Source: Ornithodoros turicata (Eukaryota; Arthropoda; Arachnida; Ixodida; Argasidae). Taken from it: 64,000 nt of DNA. The notes below the pieces were generated by a model. It made no database searches. It was not told the origin of the DNA and worked only from the letters and a program-made list of their open reading frames with translations. The translations under genes and the position numbers were made by a program. Within the stretch, counting starts at the first letter, position 1. Every line of letters starts with the position of its first letter. The stretch covers positions 42,716,143 to 42,780,142 of the forward strand of contig NC_088207.1 in assembly GCF_037126465.1 (NCBI RefSeq). Reading direction: 5' to 3'. Shown here one piece after another: positions 12,998 through 24,395 of this stretch.

Positions 12998-15900
12998 TCA
13001 TGTGTACTTGGCCACCGCGTCAGACCTCGCCTCCTCTGGCAGCACATGGAACAGCACCGAGATGAGCAGTCGCCGGATAGCTGACAGCTCATTCTTGATC
13101 TCCTGCAACTCCCGACTCTGGCTGCGGCCGAGCGTGGCCACACAGCCCTCGAGCCCTGCCAGTCGTGAGGCTACCGAGCCCAGTGTAGGCAGTGCGGGAC
13201 CCTCGGAGCCCGTTCTGTGCTCGGCAGCTCTCGGGAGGGTGTGTGCTCCTCCTGCCACGGGAGCGTGAGGCATACCGGTGACGTCCTTATGTCGACTCGC
13301 GTTGTCCTCTCGCGATTTCTTGAAAAACTCCTCGTGAAACCCACCACGGCCCAGCACGGCCTCCCCGTCTAGCTCTTCGAAATTCCTGCCGACGAGCAGC
13401 TCGGAGGATGAGAGGGCTCCGCCCGAGAGCAGGCTGGATAGGTCGAGTAGGTCATTGGCCGGGACAGAATCTCCGCGATGGTCTGAACGTCCCGCTTCGT
13501 GGAAGTGGAGAAGACTGGTCAGGTCTTCCACTAGTGGTGGAGGCTCTTGGTGACGAGAGGCTAGGTGGCTCTCACTGGTGGCAGACGCGTGCGACGGCGG
13601 TCTCTGGGAGGCCGATTGCAGGTGGCTCTTGAGGTCTCCCAGCAGACCTCGTGGCCAGGTCATTGTGGCTGCAGCTTCACCGCTGTTGCGTCCCAGCTCC
13701 GCCATGTTGAGCATGTGACTGGAACTGGCTGTAGATGCAGCTGCTGTTGTTGGGGCAGCAACACCACTTGACCTGCCATACCTGGGTGGTAGGGCCCTGC
13801 TAACTGTTGGTATATGCCACACTAACCAATACACGATACAACTACAATACACTGTCTATATATCTCACAACCATTTGCTTAGCTGTGCTCGTCGGTGGGA
13901 GTATTTACCTGGAGGTGGTGAAAAGGAGACACGCGATAACTTTGATGACTGCCATCTCAAGCAGCACCAGACTGTTTGATATTATTTGCTTCGATCCTTA
14001 TTGTGAAGGGGCTCATTATTTCATTCCCTGCATCACCACCAGCAATGGGGTGGAGTATCGCCCCCGGTGATGAAACTCCCCAGTCATCATCTCGCAATAA
14101 AGTTGTTGTTGTCATCCATTTTATTCTGGACGGGCATTAGGGTGTGTGCTAGATTCAGGGACACACTAGATTCGAATAAAGATAATATTTGGGTTTTGAA
14201 AGTTAACTTTAGTTGCAGACGTCTAACTAGAATGCTAGTTTTGCTTATGCGGTATTCATATGGAAGCAATGATGAACAAAGCTTCTACTTGGTGAGTGAT
14301 CAACAAAAGACAAGAACCCTGCTCACAAATGCATACCTATTGATTGGGTCGGAGACGGCACTATCCAGGGAAATGGACGATTTTGCAGCTTGTCCTAGTA
14401 ATGTCTGCAGTGTGCAGGAACCCTGTGGCTGAGCGCTGCCCGACAGTGGAATGCTTTGCAGCACCACCTCATACTCCACAAACTCTGAGCGTGGCAATGA
14501 CAGCACCTGACGCTCTTCTTCAGGGAGCTTAGCCAGCATCAGAAGGGCTTCTTGGTTGTGAATTGTCACCCCTTTGGGACGTTCCTCCTTTGGAAGGTTC
14601 TGTGACATTCCAAACAGTGGTATGTGTAAAGTCACAGGTCTTCCGCGTGCAAACTCCAGTGCTGTCATGAGCTGCCCTCCGACTTCTCACTGCTTGGGCA
14701 CAACCTAGCCTACCCAAAATCACTAAAACCTAAAAATTGCAGCCTAAAAGGCCTTTAAAAAAAACCCCAAACCCCTAAAAGCCATTAAAAACGTAACAAT
14801 TGAGCTGCCCTCCGACTCCACTGCTTCGGCACAACCTAGCCTACCCAAAATCACTAAAACCTAAAAATTGCAGCCTAAAAACCCTAACAACCATTAACAA
14901 ACCTAAAAACTTAGCTGCTCTCCAACTCTTCACTGCTTAGGCACAACCTAGCCTACCCAAAATGACTAATACCTAAAAATTGTCACCATCTGGCATTGCA
15001 CAGAACCAGTGTAGCTCAATGTTTAGCCCATTTCGAACGTACGTGCATCCAAATCTTAGAAGAATCAATGGTGGCCAATGATACAAGCCGTTCAGAAACA
15101 TTATCTTTGGTCCATCGACAACGTCTTTCCCACTTCCTTTCTTTCCAACCTTCCCACTTCCAATTTTGCTGCTAGTGAACGCATGCAGTAAATAAATGTG
15201 AGCAAACAGAAATTTGCCATGATGATGTGTGTCACGAAGCGAACAGCAATCGCAGGTGACAAAGAGTTGTCTCGAGCTGCTCTGGGTCAAACTTCAGGAG
15301 GAAAATTTTAGGTTTGCTTTTGACTAAAATTTCATACTGCTTTCTAATGCACATCAATTTCTTGGAAGTCATAAAAAATATGTTGGAGACTATTTCTGTT
15401 TTACAAAGTTTACCCCTAATTTTTATGTAGTGAATTCTCCGATAACAACAAAAGTCACAAAAATCGTCTTGCACTCCGAGAGATGCCTTGTACTTACTAT
15501 GTCATGTAGCTTCTCCAGCTGTTCGTCAACTATTCCATACACATACAAGGTATGGCAGCTATTGCTCCCAACAACAATAAGACTCGATGACGGCTGAAAT
15601 GGGAGAACTTAGTGGTCTCAACAAAGCTTTTTTTGATATGCAAAGGTAACAGACATTGACAGCAACTTTAGACTTTCACCTCAACAGCCAAGAGGTCTGG
15701 AGAGAGAATTCCATAAAGCTCATCCCAACTTCGGACCTCCGGTTTGTCGGTATCAGGGTTCCACTGGAGCAGAAACAACTGAGAACTGCCTTCCAATGGG
15801 CCCTACATGAGATGAAGAACTAAAATGAGAAAACATTCGTTTCCAAAACCATCCATATTGTTCTTGCAGCTCTACAGAAAAAAAAAGAGGTGTCTCAGAT

Positions 15901-18900
15901 ATTAGCCCTGTGACATGCAATGCAGTCCGGATGGCACAAAACGAGGGAACACCGAAGGAAAACACTTCCCTAAATTCACAGTTTGTGTCAGGAATCTGTT
16001 GTGGTGTGCCTGCTGTCTTCACCAGCAGAGCACTTTGGACAGCGGCAACACTTACCTCAGTGGCAGCGTGAATGTTGAGCAAGGTCTCTAGCGGGCCCCT
16101 GGTCTGGTCAAGAAGGTAGCGCTCAGAACGGCTGCGTACCACCATGCTATCCAGAGGAAGCTCCACAGTACAAACGAAGCGATCACCTTCTAGGCTTTCA
16201 ATACAACACACCCTGAAATGGAAACAACGGTGGTTATGTCAACCGCCGTAATTTGCCAAAGGTTACCAGATATTGTTACCTTTCAAGGCCGAGGATCACC
16301 TCCATTTCTGTTTGCTCGATGTCAGAACACGGGATGTTATAAAACTGTTAGAGGAACAAAAATGCCAGTATAAGGGACAAAATAAATAAGAGAAGTGCCT
16401 CACAATTAAACTGCGATAGCATGCATTCGCGCTACTGCGTTGTGTACTGCAAATGGCCCTGCAGAGTGAAACATGTGCTATGCGATCAGCAGCAGTGTGT
16501 CAATGTGTACACGAATGTGCACACTGATCTTTTGATATCTGGTCACACGTCAGCGGACCATATAACAGGTAAATACTCACCATAAGTGTGGATTCTGTGG
16601 CTAAAATAAGCCTTTTACCATTCTTGCTCCAGGTTCCACAAACAAATCTTGACCTGAAGAGCATTCCGATATTTCAGCATTTCAGCAGAGCACAGGCAGC
16701 AAATGGATTTACCCAGCAAATGGGGTGATGGCCTTGACCTCTTGTAGCTCAGAGTTGTCTTCATTTATAACATAGATTCGGGCAGAGTCCTTGAACACCA
16801 AACAAAAGACATCCTTCTCCGGATGCCAGAGGCACCCTAGAATGACACCAACAAGGAAAGGTTTCACATCTGGCACATACCTCTTGTAGGCTCGCAGTAA
16901 TAATAATAACTATAATAAAGCAGTGGTTCTCGATTTATGTTATGTGAGGGAATCCGTGATTGCACCAACACGATAGATATACTAGATACATATATATGGT
17001 AGATACATGTAATGATAGACGTAACTGTGGAGATAAGGATTGTGAGCGATAGATGCCGTACAAGGTGCAAATTATTGACATCGACTGATTGATTATATCT
17101 ATGACAAGCGTCAGCCACGACATGGGGTGATCTTGATGGCAGTCCTGATGCCAACACTGAGATGTTGTGCACTCTTGGATACCAAAGCTGGCGGAGCTTA
17201 CTTGCGGGAGCGCAACAGTAATATGTTCGCAAAACCTCAGAACAATGTTCTGCAGAACCACGGTTGAGAACCACAATAAAAAGTATTAGGTATGTTAAAT
17301 ATGCAACTGCATGCAACTGTTTGCAGGTAGAGGAAATTAGCTTACCCTGCAGCACTGGTAACTGCGGCAGAGAGAGAACGCACCACTTAGAGAAGGAGAC
17401 ACACTGCACAGCAGTGTTCATGCGCCAGATGGAAAGCTCTAAGGAGCCGTCATCCACTCTCTCGGCAATCACGCTGATGAAGGGGGGCCATTTCTTAGGA
17501 CTGCTATAGCATAGGCCGTGCACCGTCCTTTAGAGCAATAACAACAACACCACCATCACTTCCCATCCTAATTTTTCCCATGCTGCAATCCTTTGTTAAC
17601 TTTTGAATAGGCATAAGGGTCAGAAGGAATCAATACTGACATACTTAGCAGTAAGCCCAAGAATTAGGCAACATTTATGTGCCTGTAACACCTGTTTTTC
17701 AGAGGACTTCAAATCAAGGTCCCTTGCTGTAGATTTCATACTGCTCAGCAGGAATGTAAGGAAACTTCAGAAAAGCTTTTGTACATGCTCAAACACATCA
17801 ACAGGAAGAGGGCAACATCAGAGGCATAGAGAGGTATTTCTCTAATATAAGATATCGATGAGCTCATGAAAGAATTAACTAAATGAATGCATTAAAATGA
17901 AGAAGGAGAAGAAGAAGAAAAAAAAACACAGATTGTCCGGAGAACGGAGATTGAAAACAACCAAGAGAAGTAGGCACCGGAAGGACCACACATGGCATTC
18001 CATGACTTTGGTTGCAATAATGAAACAAGACCCTGCAAAACTTCTCTTTGCAATTGATTGATTGTGAGGTATCAGATCCTCCTTGAAGGTAGGCAGTTTT
18101 TAACAATTGAGACAAAACGTATCGTACTTCATGTATTTAATGTAGGATGCGTGGGCACATTCACAAACACCTATCGCGTGATGCATGTACATGACCTGTC
18201 GCTTGTGTTGCATTAATGTTTTGTAAGTGTGTATTGGGAAAGGCCTACTGCAACAATAATACATCCTATCTTGCAACAATATGTGTCCTTATCTCATGGT
18301 AAGGAAAGCCTTTGGCATGTCATAGCCCCAGATGCGACTTCATGTGATTCAGCATCGCAAGAGTTTTCAACCCTCAAAAAATTGTGTTGCTGGTTTTCTC
18401 TAATGTGCATTGCACTGCTTTCTAATGTAAAAATGGTAGATATTGCTGACAGGCTCTAATTTAGCAGATGTCATTGCAGGAAATATTAGGTGCATACACA
18501 TGAACATGCAGTGTGAACATGCAGTGCATGAGATATGTTAAACAAGTAATGCAGCTTTTCATTTTCTGTATACACATAACTCATTGTGAGATATAACAGA
18601 ATGCTGCTGGAGTGAGGGCTGGGCACACATCATATAAATGAAGTTCCTCCTGCCTGTCAGTGAAAACAGAGATCAGTTTTCCAATAAACTATGATTCATG
18701 ATTCCGAGCTAGCCTTCATGGTGCCTTGTTCTCCCTAGAAGCTCTAACTGTTTAAGACGGTTTAAGGGCCTCAAACAGATATGGTGACAAAAAAAAAAAT
18801 TGTACTGTTATGTTTGATGCTCACAGTAACAGAATGCAAGGTCTACAGCACCCCTTCCAAATAACACTTGGCGACCCAAGTCAAAAAAAGAAACTCCATG

Positions 18901-20760
18901 AGAGCATTACTTGAGTTGGTACAAAGCCAAGATCCAAGTTTACAGCAACAGGTTTTATAGTCACACAAAAGGATGTATCCGCAACCATTGAGACATCGAA
19001 TTCCATCTCACTGCCACTCAAGGGTTTCCTGTGGCCACAGGCTTTGTTCATTAAAGGAGCAGAGAACTGGCTCGCAATCTTCAACGCCCCCCTCTTGCCA
19101 AAGCACATAATTATCACGACATTGAATGGAAAATATTCTTCGCGTAACACGAATTATAATCAAGATATATAAAAGCACTATGCACTTCCAGATGAGGGTG
19201 GCAATTTCAATTATTCAATGTTAATTAATGTATCACTGCATACATTAATCTACACATATAACAACAGTCTAATTTAATAACAAATATAGACAACAGGGCA
19301 TACTAATTCCTTCTTTGACAGCACATGTTAAACATTCATGGCACCACAAAATTCACTCTCTGTCACCCCTGAATAATATAATGGAGTGTAAACTGCAGTA
19401 TGCTGCTGTTAATGTTTTGAAGTGTAGTAAAAACCTGGTGCATCAAACTTTAATTTCATGGTGATGTTATTATGGCTTCACACCACCAATTATGCATTGG
19501 AGAGATGTGACCATGCAGATGGATGAGCGCGGTCCAGAGGTGATAAGGTCAGATTTATCTGTGGTGCCATACCAGATGCTGTGCCAAGCTGTGCCATTTC
19601 CAGCATATATTAAATGTTTTGGACAATACATGGGTATGATTGCAGCTAACTGGGATAATGCACCTAAACAGTGCTGCAACAGAGGGCATCTAGAGTACAT
19701 CTTTAGACATTATGAAAGTCCATTCCTGCAGGTCCTTAATATTCATAAAAAGGTTATCTAAAACAGAAGCCTTGTGAAGCACACTCCCCTTTATATCCAA
19801 TTGTCCCAAACAGCTCTAGCTCTTTCAAGTAATAAACATGTGTGAAAGCTTCTAATATGCTTACACAAGCTTAAAAACAACAACAACAACAAAAGAAAAA
19901 ACGTGACCTAGAAAAATGATCATTCATAGAGCATATGAGGCATATTTTTAACTTGCCCAAAAATATTTCTGCAGCTGCAGAGGTCTTACCTGAATAATCC
20001 CAGCACTTGATGGCGGCAAAAATGGACTTGATGATGACTAGTGGTTGAATTCTTTGGTGGTTGCAACGGAGTGATGAACACACAATCCCCATCTGCCCAA
20101 ATAAGTCCCACTGTGCAATAAAAACCTGGAATAATAGAAGTCACAAAACTTATGTTTTGCAGATATGGCCTAGTCGAACTCTAGGAATGTTACGCAATTA
20201 ATGATTTGGTAATTTGGCACGGAACAGCGGTCATTTTGTTACTTATTTTTTATTCAATAGGCAGCACTTTCGATGCTCGCGCTAGCCCTAGCGCTTGCCA
20301 TTACCCATTACACTTCATGAAGCCGCATACTACTGTAGGCGATTCCGTCTAGAAACTAGGTGCTGCTATCATGCAAATTCCCGAATAGGTTCCTCAGTAA
20401 ACAGTTGGAACACCGAAGCAATGAAGCAGGCCAGTGTGGCCCGCTGTACTTCCATTCCTCTGATGCTGACCTGAAAAATCTATCCGTTACAAGCACGCCT
20501 TTCCGGTGGCGTTAGCGCTACTCCTGGCATCACTGAATGCCGAAGCACTTTATATACACGTTCTAGAGTGAACCACATATATTTTATGATCAGCACAGTG
20601 CTAAAATCCAGAGAACGTGCAGTAGAAAACGATTAGAAAACCGATTACAAAGCGACATACGCAATGCGCACAGTAGAAAAATCTTATAAATAAGCGTATA
20701 CTAACAGCTTTTGAGCGCATTGCATCCAGTTCGTCTGATCCTACAGCGCGACAACTCCAT
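12998..20760 (-). CDS. WDCP: WDCP-like WD-repeat and coiled-coil protein, complete, eleven exons
   Basis: Minus-strand exons in order: 20706-20760, 19990-20125, 17346-17527, 16713-16836, 16581-16653, 16280-16344, 16056-16212, 15680-15802, 15498-15593, 14337-14599, 12998-13799. All junctions are GT-AG and phases agree, giving 691 residues against about 720 in human. Matches to vertebrate WDCP (C2orf44): the start MEL with RRTG and NAL, spaced as in human up to GLIWADG; the LPQ..LQGCLWHP block split across exons 3 and 4; the ERPKG block at about residues 343-347. Exons 1-10 form an N-terminal beta-propeller-like region. Exon 11 is low-complexity Ala/Ser/Gly, then a predicted coiled coil at about 634-675. 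Known: human WDCP self-associates and binds the HCK SH3 domain; otherwise its role is poorly understood. An intron carries a retroelement tail (13971-14112), another a minisatellite. Exon 1 and the last exon's end are the least certain parts. Confidence 0.8.
13971..14112 (+). mobile_element. 3' end of the same non-LTR family, in a WDCP intron
   Basis: From about 13971 the sequence parallels the last codons and 3' UTR of the element at 52538-54229. It includes the GGGGTGGAGTATCGCCC block and the terminal AATAAAG followed by GTT repeats. Only about 140 bp remain, so it is a severely 5'-truncated insertion, antisense to WDCP and lying between exons 10 and 11. Confidence 0.75.
14667..14985. repeat. 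Three-copy minisatellite in a WDCP intron
   Basis: Three head-to-tail copies begin at about 14667, 14801 and 14911 (spacings 134 and 110 bp). Each has the words GAGCTGCCCTCCGACT (or a close variant), CACAACCTAGCCTACCC and ACCTAAAAATTG. The length difference lies in an A-rich segment. It sits between exons 9 and 10, just upstream of exon 10 on the minus strand, so part of it overlaps the expected branch-point region. Confidence 0.85.
17528..19989 (-). other. Largest WDCP intron (2.5 kb), no embedded gene recognised
   Basis: Bounded by the donor after 19990 and the acceptor before 17527 on the minus strand. A minus-strand open frame at 18881-19150 has no recognisable motif and no in-phase splice sites that would fit WDCP. 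I treat it as intronic. Confidence 0.6.
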
Positions 20761-21984
20761 CGTGCAACACAAAGGTCACATTCCTCTTGAAAACATAGTA
20801 GAATCAAACGGATTAAAAAACTCTAAATCCGGAAGGACCGCAGTCCGCAGTCCCACTGGGATGCTTATCTCCAGTTCCGAAAGACACCACCAGATGTCAG
20901 AGCGCCAGGTCCTCGCCGCAGGCATTATAACGGAGCACTGTAATAACAGTATTGCAGGCGTAACCAGTGGCGGATTCGACTAACCAACATATCGTTACAT
21001 TTTATGACTAGCAGCGCAAAGGTCATTCTCTCTGGAAAATTTCAGCAATCGCGACAGAAGGAAACTAGGTAGCGTGAGAACCGCTAGATGGCTGAGAGGA
21101 GTGAGAGAGTGAGAGTGAGAACTGCCGGCTGCTAGGAGCTAGGAGTCCGTACAGTTGGTGGATCTAACAGCTCTGAATTATATCTTGAATTTATCTGCCA
21201 GAAACACTCTGACGGCATTAGCACATGCAGCTCTCGACAAAATTATCACAATTTTTTGCAGACTGGGATCACATACACTGTGCTTCGCCGCTTATTGAAG
21301 CACTGTGTATGATCGATCTTAAAGCATTCAGGGATGGGATTAAAGCTGTCCAGTAGAATAGCAGCATAGCTAGATTTTCTTTGTTTATTTGTTTATGGGT
21401 GGAGAGGGAAGCGTTTTGACAATATAAGAAGGAGGGATCATTTTTCGGGAACGTCCCGCACAAAATCAAAGACAGAAATGTGCCCGCGGCTGCGATTGGA
21501 ACCTCGCACGTGCTGTGGGGATGTGCACGTATTTCGCAACACACGGTATTTGAGGGGGACATAGAAAATTATGTCGGGTGGGTGCCGGGTCGTACATAAA
21601 CCCACAAGCCCAATCCAGGAACATGTAACTGAGATTTAAAAAAAAAAGGGGGGGGGCGGCGCTAATGAATTACTTGATTACATTGATCACATGTATAAGG
21701 CCAAATCAATGAGGCCAAATTTTTTAAAAGGCTCTTTAGGAACCGATGTGCAAAAATTAAAAAGTACAGTTATTGACATAGACGTTGTCCGTATACATCA
21801 TGGAGAAAAGCCTGAATCTGGACAACGCGGAGAAACAAACACAAACAAGGCCCAATGAATTAGTTTGTGGTTTTCTGCGATGCCCAGACCCAGACTTTTG
21901 TTCATTATGTAGTTCGTCCACCAACTCGCCTGCATGATAGTCGTTTTCTACAACGAAAGAAAAAGAAAGAAAAGAGAGGATATA
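20761..21984. other. Upstream flank of WDCP; GA-rich tract, no gene recognised
   Basis: The WDCP promoter should lie here, but no core element can be assigned. A GA/GAG-rich tract occurs at about 21095-21120 and an A8/G7 run near 21640. No coding signal. Confidence 0.4.
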
Positions 21985-22045
21985 CAAGGGTCGTTCAAGG
22001 TTGACCGATACTTTTTCTCGAGAAAAATTAGTGAGTAAATATAAC

Positions 22046-22196
22046 CAGGGACGGATCTAGAGGGGCGTGGGGGGTGTCCGGATGTCCTGACCCCCCCCCC
22101 CCCCCCCCTCAATTTCTGTCTTCACATATTGTTTAATGTCTAGCATGCTGTTCATGGCTGGACTCCCTCTTCAGAAAAATCCTGGATACGCCCCTG
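22046..22196. mobile_element. hAT-type MITE, family A, copy 1
   Basis: Begins CAGGGACGGATCTAG and ends with the inverted form TGGATACGCCCCTG. It is flanked by a perfect 8-bp duplication aatataac (22038-22045 and 22197-22204). The interior has a C15-type run. It sits inside the mariner 5' region. Confidence 0.85.
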
Positions 22197-22568
22197 AATA
22201 TAACTGAATAAAACTCTCATAGGACGAAGTGCAATCCTTCTCGGGTCAGCAGCACGTGCAGGACGTGCATCAGCGGCAGCTATCATGGTGGTGAGCAGCG
22301 TGTCTGTGTGGAACAGCGATGCATATAATCAAGTTCCCTGTGAAGGAGAACGTCAAACCAGCTGAGATATTGCAAATAATACAGGCACCCCAGTCGAAAA
22401 ATGTCTGCAATTCCCATAGGTGTATGACACAATTTCCACTTTAAACCATTTATGGGCCAAAGTGGTTTGAAGTAGAAATTGTTTCAGAAACCCCTTGTAA
22501 CATTTTTCACCTCGTACAGTATAGAGAACAAACGACGTCAAGGAGAAGAGTGTACGAATGGTTCAGAC

Positions 22569-22889
22569 CAGGGCCGGCGTCTACGGGGGGCGCAGGGGCT
22601 GCAACTCAGGCGCGGATCTAGGGGGTCCAGGGGTCCGGACCCCCTCAATTCCAGACTTGAACATAGGGTTCAGTGGACCAATCCCAGCATGCACGTGACA
22701 CCTGTCCATAGCGGACCCCCCCCCCCCCCCTCGGGAAAATCCTAGATCCGCCCCTGGCTGCAACTGCCCTCCCTGAGCCCGCCTAAAGGGGCGCAAAAAA
22801 GACACCTTTCGGGAAGCAAGAATCCGGGGGGGGGGGGGGGGAGGATTTTCCACTTGTACCCCCGGAGGCGAAAAGGAGACGCCGGTATG
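22569..22889. mobile_element. hAT-type MITE, family B, itself carrying a family A copy
   Basis: Begins CAGGGCCGGCGTCT and ends GAGACGCCGGTATG (imperfect inverted ends). It is flanked by a perfect 8-bp duplication gttcagac (22561-22568 and 22890-22897). It splits the mariner EWFRQF codons, which become contiguous when the element and one duplication copy are ignored. A family A MITE lies inside it at 22607-22756. Confidence 0.8.
22607..22756. mobile_element. hAT-type MITE, family A, copy 2 (nested)
   Basis: Ends are CAGGCGCGGATCTAGG and the inverted CCTAGATCCGCCCCTG. The flanks share gctgcaact (22598-22606 and 22757-22765), consistent with an 8-bp duplication plus one chance match. This is the innermost of three layers: MITE A in MITE B in mariner. 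Confidence 0.85.
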
Positions 22890-23002
22890 GTTCAGACAGT
22901 TTGGCGAAGGACGGGATATCGTGATGAATGAACTACATGGATACGTTCGTGAACATCGCAGGCGTCGAGCAAGCCATCCTCGAATCCTCGAGAACCGGTC
23001 AG

Positions 23003-23160
23003 CAGGCGCGGATCTAGGGGGGGGGGGGGGGGGGTCCAGGGGTCCGGACGCCCCTCAATTCCAGACTTAAACATAGGGTTCAATGGACCAATCCCAGCAT
23101 GCACCTGGCACTTGTCCATAGCAACCCCCCCCCCTCGGAAAAATCCTAGATCCGCCCCTG
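23003..23160. mobile_element. hAT-type MITE, family A, copy 3
   Basis: Same inverted ends as copy 2 and similar interior, including a G17-type run. The flanking 8-mers ccggtcag and ccggccag differ at one base. It interrupts the mariner helix-turn-helix region. Confidence 0.82.
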
Positions 23161-23647
23161 CCGGCCAGTAACAGTTCGGGACATTGTAGCCCAGCGTTAT
23201 AGTGTCAGCAGTATTGAGACAATCATTCACGAGCACTTACTGTTCCGCAAAGGCTGTGCAAGTTAGGTTCCCTGACACAACCAGGTTCAGGTTCAGGACC
23301 GCCTAATGCTTTTTAAATCAGGGTAGGTATTCAATCATACCGCAAGCGAAAATCTAGGCTTGCGTCCAGACTGCGTCCTCCTCACTTGTGACTGGAAGGG
23401 AGCGCGCATGGCAGTCTCTGAGCAGCTGCTGAACCGGTTTTAATCCGAGGGGGACGAATTTTTTTGCAATCACATATGATGAAATGCATTTTTTGCATGC
23501 ATGATGAAATGATCAAGTTTTTGCAATCGCTCATATGTGATGAAACCTGAATGCATCATATTCCACCCCAGAGACAAAAACAGGAATAGCATGGATTGGC
23601 GACATAACGCTTCTCCGCCGCCACAGAAAAGCAAGATGCAGCAGTCT

Positions 23648-23832
23648 GGAGCAGAGGGGTGCTGACTAGCTGGTGCATAACTGCGAAGAGGACGATACTC
23701 GAGACAGGGAGAAACACACAACGCACACACAAAATTTCTCACATTTCTCAATATTTCTCAAAAGTTTCTCGAAGTCTCTCGAGTGTTGTGTGTTTCTCCC
23801 TGTCTCGGGTATCGTCCTCTTCGCAGTCATGT
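23648..23832. mobile_element. Foldback element inside mariner
   Basis: Two arms of about 43 bp (from 23680 and ending 23827) are near-perfect inverted repeats around GAAGAGGACGATACTCGAGA. An 8-bp duplication agcagtct flanks the whole insertion (23640-23647 and 23833-23840). Ignoring it restores an uninterrupted mariner frame into MATVFWD. A CTAGCTGGTG word precedes the left arm, as in the foldback at 58411-58520. Confidence 0.8.
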
Positions 23833-24167
23833 AGCAGTCTGCTAGGAAGGCCATGGCAACTGTCTTCTGGGACATGCGGGACGTCATCCATGCGGAGTTC
23901 TTGGAGCAAGGGGTCACAGTTAATGCCCAATATTACTCCACGTTGATAAATAAGGGTGCCGCGCGAAACGCAGCTCGCAAGAAAAGGCCTGGGATGTTTG
24001 TCCGGAAGGGTCGTTCTTCTTCAGGACAATGCCCGGCCTCACACGGAGAATTTGACGGTAGCAACCCTGGTCGAAGTACGCGGGGAGGTTTTGCCCCATG
24101 CCCATTTATAGCAGAGATTTAGCCCCAAGCGATTACCTTCGAGGAAAGATACGACGTTCCACAGAGG

Positions 24168-24395
24168 ACATATGTCGGCACAGTTCCCTTAGAAGTCGGC
24201 CCAGGACGCACATTCCTCGAGGGCGCTAGTCGTGGCGTTACCCACCTCTGTGAGACCGACAACGGCGAGCCTTTCACCATCACCACCACCACCACCACCT
24301 TGAATTCTAGGCGTCAGGGCGTTAGTCGTGACGTTGCCCACCTCTGTGAGGCCGACAACGGCGAGTCCTTTCACCACCACCACCACCTTGAATTC
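24168..24395 (+). repeat. Two partial copies of a tRNA-derived SINE 3' region
   Basis: The stretch from ATATGTCGGCACAG through GTCGGCCCAGGACGCAC to CACCTCTGTGAGACCGAC matches the body of the SINE at 51490-51712. A second shorter copy of the terminal part starts at about 24307, and each ends in CAC repeats. The tRNA-like head is missing from both. Confidence 0.7.

Larger units (their letters stand above)
21985..24165 (+). mobile_element. Degraded mariner transposon, interrupted by later insertions
   Basis: Left end begins near CAAGGGTCGTTCAAGG. Transposase-like words follow in the correct order in shifting frames: VKENVKPAEIL (about 22340), RVYEWFRQFGEGRD (split by an insertion at 22569-22889), TVRDIVAQ with IIHEHLLFRK (about 23169-23260), a D-E-T of the first catalytic block (about 23538), then MATVFWD and EFLEQG (23853-23910). 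Later a NARPHTE-like block appears in another frame. Stops and frameshifts make it inactive. The right terminal repeat was not found; the copy ends at a SINE piece at 24168. The family call rests on the mariner order of these blocks. Confidence 0.85.

Noticed and set aside
12772..13143. Continuation of WDCP past its stop codon
   Set aside because: Different frame, no family block. A GTACAC donor inside the last codons is possible, but no downstream exon resembling the vertebrate C-terminus was found.
18881..19150. Minus-strand frame in the WDCP intron as an extra exon
   Set aside because: The exons at 19990-20125 and 17346-17527 already join in phase and align without a gap to vertebrate WDCP.
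20400..20460. ATG at 20455 as WDCP start
   Set aside because: The peptide did not resemble WDCP. The exon at 20706-20760 gives MEL..RRTG..NAL with exact spacing and phase.
21985..24165. Working mariner transposase
   Set aside because: Several frameshifts, stops, five insertions and a missing right end.
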